From positions 1-20,985 of the forward strand of contig JBDGPU010000179.1 of NCBI GenBank assembly GCA_042219525.1: a stretch of DNA of 20,985 nucleotides, written 5' to 3'. Positions 15,305 through 20,985 of this stretch are shown here, in pieces. Both the position numbers and the translations under genes were made by a program. Source of the DNA: JBDGPU01 sp042219525. GTDB taxonomy: Archaea > Halobacteriota > Halobacteria > Halobacteriales > Haloferacaceae. Under the pieces are notes generated by a model that saw only the letters and a program-made list of their open reading frames with translations, did no database searches and was not told where the DNA came from. Within the stretch, counting starts at the first letter, position 1. Each line of letters starts with the position of its first letter.

Positions 15305-15666
15305 GAGCGGCCGAGGGCTTTCGAGGTGTTTGCGGTGCTGTCGAGAGCAAGACCGTATCGCCTGTTTAAATATGCTTATAAAGAGCGACCGAGGGTTTTC
15401 TGGGTGTCTGCGGTGCTGGCGAGCGCAGCAGCGTCTGCTCATTTAAGTAAAGTTTATAAGCAAGAGCGGCCGCGGGCTTTCGAGGTGTTTGCGGTGCTGT
15501 AGAGAGCAGCAGCGTCTGCTCGTTTAAGTGTAGTTTATAAACAAGAGCGGCCGAGGGCTTTCGAGGTGTCTGCGGTGTTTTCGAGAATAGCAGCGTCTAC
15601 TCCTTTAAATGCAATTTATTAGCAAGAGCGGCCGAGGGTTTTCGAGGTGTCTGCGGTGTTGTCGAC
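15305..15666 (+). repeat. 3' array of ~81-bp tandem repeats, copy C (five units)
   Basis: Units start at 15305, 15383, 15464, 15545 and 15626 (spacings 78, 81, 81, 81). Each begins GAGCGGCCGAGGGCTTTCG, continues with GTTTGCGGTGCTGTCGAGAG or a close variant, then an AGCAGCGTCTGCTC hairpin-like stretch and an AT-rich end (TTTAAGT...TTTATAA). The spacers are similar to each other, so this is a tandem repeat and not a CRISPR array. Confidence 0.88.
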
Positions 15667-15810
15667 ACATTCGTCACGAACCAATCCGCCCCGTTCATCC
15701 TACTCAACGGCCGAATTTCTAGCTGCATTCAATATAAAAACCTATCGCACCCAAATCGGAAAAATCGCAAGCAAGCGACCATACAGCCCAAACACCCACG
15801 GCACAACGCC

Positions 15811-15817
15811 TATATAT
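15811..15817 (+). promoter_or_regulatory. TATA box for the HTH regulator
   Basis: TATATAT is centred about 25 bp before the ATG at 15839, giving a leaderless mRNA. This decides against the long upstream in-frame extension, which would begin inside the repeat array. Confidence 0.6.
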
Positions 15818-15838
15818 CCGAAACGGCTATTCACGTGT

Positions 15839-16816
15839 ATGTCACGGGCTGCACTGGTTGGCAACATCACCGCCATGCTCGAGGACGCGGAGTTCCTCGT
15901 CAGCGACCGGTGTGCGGTCCGCCCCAAGAGCTTCGACCTCGTAGCCCGCCGCGGTGAGGACCTGGTCCTGCTGAAGATCCTGCGAAACGTCGACGCGCTG
16001 GACGCGGCAACCGGCGCCGAACTGCGTCGGCTCGGCGAGTATCTCGAGGCGACCCCTATCGTGGTCGGGATGCGGACCCGCGATGAGGACCTCAAGCCGG
16101 AAGTCGTCTACTTCCGGCACGGCGTCCCCGTCATCAACCCCGACACCGCCTACGACCTGTTCATCGAGGAAGTGCCGCCGCTGATCTACGCCGCCCCGGG
16201 CGGCCTCTACGTCAGCATCGACGGCGACCTGCTCTCTGACGAGCGCGAGGAGCGCGGCTGGTCGCTCGGCCAGCTCGCCAACGAGCTCGGCGTCTCCCGG
16301 CGCACGGTCTCGAAGTACGAGGACGGGATGAACGCCTCTATCGAGGTGGCCATCCAGATCGAGGAGATCTTCGGCGAGCAGTTCTCCAGCCCGGTGAACG
16401 TGCTGGAGGGTGCCGAGGAAGTCCGCGACGCGGACCCGACGCCCTCGGAGCCGGATGCCGATCCCGACGACGAGCACGTCGTCACGGTCCTCACGCGCGC
16501 CGGCTTCGACGTCCACCCGACGGTCCGGGCGCCGTTCAAGACCGTCTCGGAGGACGAAGGGTCGAGCAGCACGTCGATGCGGCTGCTCACGGGCCACTCG
16601 ACGTTCACGCAAGCCGCGGAGAAGCGCGCGCGGATCATGTCCTCCATCGGGACCGTCGCCGAGACGCGCTCCGTCTACTTCACGGAGGACTCACAGAAGC
16701 GCACCTCAGTCGACGACACCGCGCTGGTCTCCTGTGAGGAGCTCGCGGAGATGAACGACCCGGAGGCGATCCGGGACCTCATCCGCGACCGCTCGACCGC
16801 GCCGAACGAAGCGTAA
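15839..16816 (+). CDS. HTH-type transcriptional regulator (MJ1545-like, COG1395 type)
   Basis: This 325-residue protein has the layout of the conserved archaeal putative regulators of this group. The N-terminal domain (about 1-115) has a restriction-endonuclease-like look (FDLVARRGEDLVLLKILRNV). An XRE-type helix-turn-helix follows at about 131-180 (SLGQLANELGVSRRTVSKYEDG). The C-terminal half begins after an acidic linker (near 200-215) and is conserved but of unknown role. Targets are unknown. The ATG at 15839 is chosen because a TATA box lies 25 bp upstream and because the protein family begins near this point. Its promoter follows directly on the 3' array of composite element C, about 145 bp after the last unit. 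Confidence 0.85.
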   Translation: MSRAALVGNITAMLEDAEFLVSDRCAVRPKSFDLVARRGEDLVLLKILRNVDALDAATGAELRRLGEYLEATPIVVGMRTRDEDLKPEVVYFRHGVPVINPDTAYDLFIEEVPPLIYAAPGGLYVSIDGDLLSDEREERGWSLGQLANELGVSRRTVSKYEDGMNASIEVAIQIEEIFGEQFSSPVNVLEGAEEVRDADPTPSEPDADPDDEHVVTVLTRAGFDVHPTVRAPFKTVSEDEGSSSTSMRLLTGHSTFTQAAEKRARIMSSIGTVAETRSVYFTEDSQKRTSVDDTALVSCEELAEMNDPEAIRDLIRDRSTAPNEA

Positions 16817-16846
16817 TCGCCGCCCGCTGATTCTATGGTTTTCACA

Positions 16847-16966
16847 CGTCGCCAGCGACGGGGCCGTGTCTATCACGTCGCCAGCGACGGCGTCGGCATC
16901 AACCCTTGGAGACCGTCGCCAGCGACGGCGTCGACATCGACCCATGGAGACCGTTGCCAGCGATAG
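16847..16966. repeat. Array of four GTCGCCAGCGAC palindromes
   Basis: CGTCGCCAGCGACGG occurs at 16847, 16876 and 16914, with a variant (CGTTGCCAGCGATAG) at 16952; spacings are 29, 38 and 38 bp. The second and third units share a 38-bp direct repeat that includes TGGAGAC. The same palindrome, GTCGC-NN-GCGAC, begins the 5' array units of the composite elements (for example 5369-5380). The array lies in the 214-bp convergent gap between the HTH gene and the glutaredoxin gene. It may act in transcription termination or protein binding. Confidence 0.75.
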
Positions 16967-17030
16967 CGCCGTCGCTACCGGGAACGGTCGTTTATAAAAA
17001 CAAATCGACAAGTAGTGGCGGGCGGCCGAG

Positions 17031-17285
17031 TTAGGCAGCGGCGCCGTACGTCTCGTCGAGGTATTCGACGATGTCGTCGCTTTCCGGCATGCCGTCGATG
17101 TCGTGTTCCTCGTCGATGAGGACCGGGACGCCGGTCTGGCCGCTCACTTCCTTCACTTCGTCGCGCTCGGCGTGCGAACTCGGGACGAAGATCTGGTCGT
17201 ATTCGAGGCCGAGTTCGTCGAGCTTGCTCTTGACCTTCGCGCAGTACGGACAGCCTTCCAGTTCGTAGAGGGTTATGTTTGCCAT
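17031..17285 (-). CDS. Glutaredoxin-like thioredoxin-fold protein
   Basis: This 84-residue protein is a small cytoplasmic thiol oxidoreductase. It has the dithiol active site C12-P-Y-C15 of classical glutaredoxins, the cis-proline motif TGVPVLI, and the C-terminal SDDIVEYL segment that in this family contacts the thiol co-substrate. In haloarchaea, which use gamma-glutamylcysteine rather than glutathione, the partner may differ. The ATG at 17285 is preferred over the GTG one codon before it, because CTTTTAAAC at 17307-17314 sits 25 bp upstream and gives a leaderless start. The nucleobase permease lies 130 bp upstream on the same strand but has its own promoter. Confidence 0.93.
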   Translation of the reverse strand: MANITLYELEGCPYCAKVKSKLDELGLEYDQIFVPSSHAERDEVKEVSGQTGVPVLIDEEHDIDGMPESDDIVEYLDETYGAAA

Positions 17286-17306
17286 CACTGATTAATAGGA
17301 TAGTCG

Positions 17307-17314
17307 TTTAAAAG
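17307..17314 (-). promoter_or_regulatory. TATA box for the glutaredoxin gene
   Basis: TTTTAAAC on the minus strand is centred about 25 bp before the ATG at 17285, as for a leaderless haloarchaeal transcript. Confidence 0.55.
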
Positions 17315-17415
17315 AACCCGTTGGTCGTATGTAGCGGTTCCGCATAGGCGCGAAACCGTGCCGACGTAGCCGCGCAGGCGACGTCGAACGCTGGCTTAGT
17401 GGATGACGTCGCGGG

Positions 17416-18795
17416 TTAGAGGATGTAGCCGCCCGTCTGGAGCACGTAGTACGCCAGGATGATGGCTGCGAGCACCCACTGGCCGAGCTGGACGTCCTCA
17501 TACTCGCCCATTGCGGCCTTCATGACCGGGTAGGAGACGATTCCTGCCGCCAGACCGTCGGCGATTGAGTACGCGAGCGGCATGACGACGATGGTGAGGG
17601 CGCCCGAGACGGCCCAGGCCGGGTTCGACCAGTCGACGTCGGCGACGCCCTGGAACATCATGATCCCGACGACGACGAGCGCCAGGAACGAGGCGTAATT
17701 CGGAACGGCGGCGACGACCGGGATCAGGACGAGCGAGACGAGGAAGCAGGCCGCGATGACGAGCGCGGTCAGGCCCGTACTTCCGCCCTCCTCGACGCCG
17801 GTCGAGGACTCGATGAACGTCGTCACGGTCGAGGTGCCGACGATGGCGCCGAACGTGGTGCCGATGGCGTCGGCCATCAGCGGTTTGTCCATCTCGGGGA
17901 GTTCGCCCTCCTCGTCGAGGAAGTCACCGAACTGCGAGACGCCGATGAGCGTCCCGGCGGTGTCGAAGAAGTCGACGAAGAAGAACGTAAACAGCACGAA
18001 CGTGAACGTCAGCGGGTCGACGCCGGAGAGCCCGTCGACGAACGCGCCGACGAGGGGCGTGATGTCGTACTGCGCGCTCGGGAGCGTCTTCGGCGTGACG
18101 ACGCCGCGCTGGTAGACGCCGCCGAGGGTGAGCGCCCAGCCGGCGACCGCCGTCGAAAGGACGCCGATGATGATCGACCCCGTCACGCCACGGGCCCACA
18201 GCAGCAGCGTGAGCACGATCCCGAGCGTGCCGAGGATGGACGCGGGCGAGGAGGCGATGTTGCCGAGCGAGACGAGCGTCGCCTTGTCAGCGACGATGAT
18301 ACCGATCTCCTGGAAGCCGATGAACAGCAGGAAGACCCCGATCCCGGCGCCGACCGCGAACTTCACCGGTTCCGGGAAGAGGTTGATGACGTATTCGCGC
18401 GCGCCGATGGCGGTCAGCGCCATGAAGAGAACGCCCTCGACGAACACCGCAGCGAGCGCGGTCTGCCACGGGATGCCCAGGCCGAGCACGACCGAGAAGG
18501 CGAAGAAGGCGTTCAGCCCCATCCCGGGCGCGAGCCCGAACGGTCGGTTTGCGTACAGCGCCATCACGGCCGTCGCCAGCGCCGAGGAGAGGATCGTCGC
18601 GATCGCGATCATCTGAACGACCTCGATGAACTTGTAGCCAGGAATCGTGATCGCCTCCGCCAGGATGAACGGGTTGACCACGATGATGTAGCTCATCGCG
18701 AGGAAGGTCGTGATGCCCGCGACGACCTCCGTGCGGACGTCAGACCCGTGCGATTCGACGTCGAAGTACTCACCCAGCGAGTTTGCAAGCCCCAT
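17416..18795 (-). CDS. NCS2-type nucleobase permease (AzgA-like, adenine/guanine/hypoxanthine)
   Basis: This 459-residue integral membrane protein has about 12-14 hydrophobic segments. It is recognised by the AzgA-branch pattern EVVAGITTFLAMSYIIVVNP in the first span, NRPFGLAPGMGLNAFFAF (83-100) and VDFFDTAGTLIGV (274-286), which mark proton-coupled purine permeases. The start is ATG at 18795. A TTG eight codons upstream is possible, but it falls at the edge of the TATA-like box (18823-18833) and would lie upstream of the expected transcription start. The GfcR-type regulator lies immediately upstream on the same strand; its PRPP-binding fold and this purine carrier make a plausible functional pair, which is inference. 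Confidence 0.93.
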   Translation of the reverse strand: MGLANSLGEYFDVESHGSDVRTEVVAGITTFLAMSYIIVVNPFILAEAITIPGYKFIEVVQMIAIATILSSALATAVMALYANRPFGLAPGMGLNAFFAFSVVLGLGIPWQTALAAVFVEGVLFMALTAIGAREYVINLFPEPVKFAVGAGIGVFLLFIGFQEIGIIVADKATLVSLGNIASSPASILGTLGIVLTLLLWARGVTGSIIIGVLSTAVAGWALTLGGVYQRGVVTPKTLPSAQYDITPLVGAFVDGLSGVDPLTFTFVLFTFFFVDFFDTAGTLIGVSQFGDFLDEEGELPEMDKPLMADAIGTTFGAIVGTSTVTTFIESSTGVEEGGSTGLTALVIAACFLVSLVLIPVVAAVPNYASFLALVVVGIMMFQGVADVDWSNPAWAVSGALTIVVMPLAYSIADGLAAGIVSYPVMKAAMGEYEDVQLGQWVLAAIILAYYVLQTGGYIL

Positions 18796-18822
18796 TGGGA
18801 TGGCTGCAAGTACTTCCAAGGC

Positions 18823-18833
18823 GCTATAAAAAC
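18823..18833 (-). promoter_or_regulatory. TATA box for the nucleobase permease
   Basis: TTTTTATAGC on the minus strand predicts transcription starting near 18803, a few bases before the ATG at 18795. An inverted repeat, GTTCACG (18857-18863) with CGTGAAC (18913-18919), lies farther upstream and could be an operator. Confidence 0.55.
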
Positions 18834-18923
18834 GTTCCCCTCCAGCGGGAATAGGTGTTCACGTTGCTGGATACATTTCGGGTATAGAACGCGAGAAACC
18901 CGGCAAACAGTGCGTGAACTTGC

Positions 18924-19637
18924 TTACTCGAACGTTTCGAGTGCCCCGACTGGCGCGTCCGTGATCTCGCGCGCGCGGTCGAGCCCCTCGTCGCCGACAG
19001 CGATGAGCGTGAAGACGCCGGTCACGTCGGCGTCGGCCTGGAGCGCGATGTCCAGGAGGAGTTCCTGCGTCTCGCCCGACCGAATGAGGTCGTCGACGAC
19101 GAGGACGGTGTCGCCGTCGTCGATGGCGCGGGCCGGCAGGTAGTAGGTAAGTTCGATACCGGAGGCGAGTCGCTGGCGCGACTCGATGAACTCCTCGACG
19201 GCGGTCTCCTTCGACTTCTTGGCGTACGCGAGGCGGGCGTCGAAGAAGGACGCCATCGCAGCACCGAGGGTGATCCCGTCGGTGGCGGCGGTGAGGACGA
19301 CGTCCGGTGATTCGAAGTCAAACGACTCGGCCGCGACCGGCGCGACGAGGTCGAGGAACGACTGGTCGAAGACGACGGCGGAGTTGTCGACGTAGCCCTC
19401 CTCGTCGAGTTCGACGCGCGCCGACAGCTCGTCGGCGAGTGCGTCGAGCCCGATGCCCTCGACGACTTCCCGGGCTCGCTCGGTGCCGGGGAGAACGTGG
19501 CCGTTCACGTATCGATTCAGGTCGCCAGCGGGGAGACCGGTCACCTCGGACAGCTCGTCGTACGTCCGCGTCTGCTTCAACATTCGGAGGACGTCGACCG
19601 CCTGTAACTGCAGCGCTGCCTTCTCTGCGCGATTCAT
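18924..19637 (-). CDS. gfcR: GfcR-type transcriptional regulator (HTH + phosphoribosyltransferase-like)
   Basis: This 237-residue protein joins an N-terminal helix-turn-helix (about 10-60, TYDELSEVTGLPAGDLNRYVNG) to an orotate phosphoribosyltransferase-like domain. The PRPP-binding motif VLVVDDLIRSGET is at 178-190, with the usual hood region before it. In haloarchaea this family (once annotated PyrE-like) includes GfcR, reported as an activator of sugar-degradation genes. The ligand is probably a phosphosugar or PRPP-like effector. The ATG at 19637 is chosen because the N-terminus then begins at the conserved MNRAEKAALQLQAVDVLR and CATATTT lies about 25 bp upstream. Distinguishing GfcR from a true orotate phosphoribosyltransferase needs comparison with characterised members. 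Confidence 0.85.
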   Translation of the reverse strand: MNRAEKAALQLQAVDVLRMLKQTRTYDELSEVTGLPAGDLNRYVNGHVLPGTERAREVVEGIGLDALADELSARVELDEEGYVDNSAVVFDQSFLDLVAPVAAESFDFESPDVVLTAATDGITLGAAMASFFDARLAYAKKSKETAVEEFIESRQRLASGIELTYYLPARAIDDGDTVLVVDDLIRSGETQELLLDIALQADADVTGVFTLIAVGDEGLDRAREITDAPVGALETFE

Positions 19638-19657
19638 GTCCGGGATACGAGTTTGCA

Positions 19658-19666
19658 CAAATATGA
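19658..19666 (-). promoter_or_regulatory. TATA-like box for gfcR
   Basis: CATATTTGT on the minus strand is centred about 25 bp before the ATG at 19637 and supports that start over an in-frame one 63 bp upstream. Confidence 0.5.
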
Positions 19667-19760
19667 ACACTTCGATGCGGAGCCTGGTCGTTCTGGACAC
19701 GTATGTGAACCACTCACGTGGTCAGGTTGTCAGGAACGGGCCACGGGAACGGGTCGTGAG

Positions 19761-20603
19761 TCAGCGCTCGCGGACGACGACGAACTCGGCGAGGTCCCGC
19801 AGGTACTCCACGGCCTCGGTGTCGGAGAGATCCGCCGCATCCAGCGCCGACAGCGCCTTGTCGGACTGCTCGCGAGCGCGGGCGTTTGCCTCTGCGGGAG
19901 TCAGGTCCGTCACCTGCACGACGGACGGGCGGTCCATCTGGACGTCCTGCCCGGTTGGTTTCCCGAGTTCCTCCGCCTCCGCGGTCGCGTCGAGCACGTC
20001 GTCGCGGATCTGGAACGCGACGCCGACGCGCTCGGCGTACTCGCCGAAGGACTCGACGATGAAGGGGTCTGCGTCGCCAGCGACGGCCCCGAGTTCGGCT
20101 GCCGCGCGGAACAGCGCGCCCGTCTTCCGCCGCGCGAGTTCCATGTACTCCTCGTCGGAGGTGGGGCGGTCCGCGAGTTCCGTCGCTTCGCCTTCGCCGA
20201 GTTCGACCATCGCCTCCGCGACGATCTGCATCGCCTGCTCGTTCGCCGAGAAGAGTGCGAACGCCTCGCCGAGCAGCCCGTCGGAGGCGACGATGGCGGG
20301 GCCATAGCCGTACTCGGCCCAGGCCGAGGGGGTCCCGCGGCGGACCTCCGAGCGGTCGATGATGTCGTCGATGACGAGCGAGGCGTTGTGCACGAACTCG
20401 ATCCCGGCCGCGAAGTCGACGGCGGCATCGGGGTCGCCGCCGAGCGCCTCGCACGCGAGGATCGTCACTGCCGGCCGGACGCGCTTCCCACCTGCGAGCA
20501 CGACGTGTTCCAGCTCGTGGCTGAGTTCGTCCGGCTCGACGTCGTCGATAACCGCCTGTAGGCGATCGTCGACGAGTCCAACCCGGCGCTCCAGGTACTC
20601 CAT
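19761..20603 (-). CDS. Isoprenyl diphosphate synthase (geranylgeranyl/farnesyl type)
   Basis: This 280-residue trans-prenyltransferase condenses isopentenyl diphosphate onto allylic diphosphates to make the C15/C20 chains of archaeal ether lipids and quinones. GGKRVRP (38-44) binds isopentenyl diphosphate. The first Asp-rich motif is D79-D-I-I-D83 with RRG after it (88-90), and the second is D201-D-V-L-D205. Small residues before the first motif (A74, S75) suggest a product at least as long as C20, but this is weak evidence. The ATG at 20603 gives the usual family start (MEYLERR); an in-frame GTG six codons upstream is less likely. No clear TATA box was seen. Confidence 0.93.
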   Translation of the reverse strand: MEYLERRVGLVDDRLQAVIDDVEPDELSHELEHVVLAGGKRVRPAVTILACEALGGDPDAAVDFAAGIEFVHNASLVIDDIIDRSEVRRGTPSAWAEYGYGPAIVASDGLLGEAFALFSANEQAMQIVAEAMVELGEGEATELADRPTSDEEYMELARRKTGALFRAAAELGAVAGDADPFIVESFGEYAERVGVAFQIRDDVLDATAEAEELGKPTGQDVQMDRPSVVQVTDLTPAEANARAREQSDKALSALDAADLSDTEAVEYLRDLAEFVVVRER

Positions 20604-20719
20604 TACCGAACTAATGGGCACCCCCGAGCAAAGGTGTGACGGAACGGCGATCCGTGGGTGAATACCGGTTCGGTGGATGCGTGATTTGGGTGGGTGTGGT
20701 CGGTTCGATAACAGTGGGG

Positions 20720-20985
20720 TCGTATTTATAAATCGGATTGGTTATCGTCGCCTGCGACACCACTCAGCATGCCCAGAAAGCCCCAGCCGCTGAGACGTTG
20801 ATTCCGTATGTGTAGGTGGTCGCGCTCCTGGAACCACCCAGCATGCCTCGAAAGCCCCAGCCGCTGAGCGGTCGCGCTGCTCGCTGCGCTCCTCACCCGG
20901 CTCGCTCACTACGTTCGCTCGCCGGGTTGTGGTGCCTGAGTCGGAGACTCAGACTAGCGAGAGCTTCGCTCTCGCGTCGCTTACT
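20720..20985 (+). repeat. Composite repeat element, copy D (left part, cut by window end)
   Basis: No gene is supported from 20604 to the window end. TATTTATAAATC (about 20723-20734) precedes two 5' array units (anchors 20761 and 20835, 74 bp apart). The first has GTCGC-CT-GCGAC before ACCACTCAGCATGCCC. The core then begins as in copy C: the GCTCGCTGCGCTCCTCA segment, an ACCCGGC...GCCGGGT hairpin, and a twin hairpin at 20936-20952 (GGA loop) and 20957-20975 (TTC loop). The sequence stops before CCCTTTCAGTCC would be expected. Confidence 0.87.

Larger units (their letters stand above)
14480..15666 (+). repeat. Composite repeat element, copy C (complete)
   Basis: This region has no supported gene and is the longest copy. 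The 5' array has three units (anchors at 14517, 14594, 14675). The core then has the CTGCTCGCTGCGCTCCTCA segment, a twin-hairpin insertion (14785-14824), CCCTTTCAGTCC (14862-14873), a conserved 32-base block (14961-14992, identical to 1-32), a GC hairpin (14991-15033), two tracts of TTGCGG/GTCGCG repeats, GGACTGAAAGGG (15149-15160), a second twin-hairpin insertion (15193-15243), and the nested hairpin. The 3' array has five units. AT-rich spacers in both arrays contain TTTATAA-like boxes, so transcription could start within the element. Confidence 0.9.

Noticed and set aside
15305..15666. CRISPR array
   Set aside because: Repeats recur every 78-81 bp, but the intervening sequences are similar to one another, the repeat is not CRISPR-like in length, and there are no cas genes.
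15647..15838. Upstream extension of the HTH regulator
   Set aside because: The added 64 residues begin in the repeat array, are not haloarchaeal in composition, and lie upstream of a TATA box positioned for the start at 15839.
16706..17011. Minus-strand ORF over the palindrome array
   Set aside because: Its sequence is Arg-rich, derived from the repeats, and overlaps the end of the HTH gene in another frame.

Overview
The window comes from a haloarchaeon (class Halobacteria). It is GC-rich, and the proteins are strongly acidic (Asp/Glu/Ala-rich linkers in MutL and the threonine synthase-like enzyme). Several genes have a TATA-like box about 25 bp before the start codon, which implies leaderless mRNAs. 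A PGF-CTERM surface protein, TiaS, a GfcR-type regulator and an archaeal isoprenyl diphosphate synthase are all typical of the group. The genus cannot be resolved from the sequence alone.

Layout. 1-440: the right part of a composite repeat element (copy A). 528-5237, plus strand: mutL, a PfkB-family sugar kinase and a secreted PGF-CTERM surface protein. 5265-6200: composite element copy B. 6212-7543, minus: an MFS transporter. 7765-7896, plus: a 43-residue membrane or secreted microprotein that converges on a 694-residue CHAT-domain cysteine protease (7893-9977, minus); both stop codons lie in one TTAA. 10215-12375, plus: an AstE/AspA-type zinc hydrolase and a threonine synthase-like PLP enzyme, one base apart. 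12457-12986: a Zn-ribbon NUDIX hydrolase gene with a one-base frameshift inside its NUDIX box. 13002-14384, minus: tiaS. 14480-15666: composite element copy C. 15839-16816: an MJ1545-type HTH regulator, followed by a small array of GTCGCCAGCGAC palindromes. 17031-20603, all minus: glutaredoxin, nucleobase permease, GfcR-type regulator, isoprenyl diphosphate synthase. 20720-20985: the left part of copy D, cut by the window end.

The genes are mostly housekeeping (mismatch repair, tRNA-Ile2 modification, lipid precursor synthesis, redox, purine uptake, sugar metabolism and its regulation). Two things stand out. The first is a family of roughly 1 kb composite elements, four copies in 21 kb and all in the same orientation. 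Each complete copy has an inward array of repeats with a period near 81 bp, a GC-rich core, and an array of the same repeat in inverted orientation. Hairpins in the core keep perfect pairing while their sequence changes between copies. This compensatory variation suggests a structured RNA or a selected cruciform. The second is the CHAT protease with its interlocked microprotein gene, a possible protease/peptide module.

No rRNA, tRNA, transposase, CRISPR array or cas gene was recognised.
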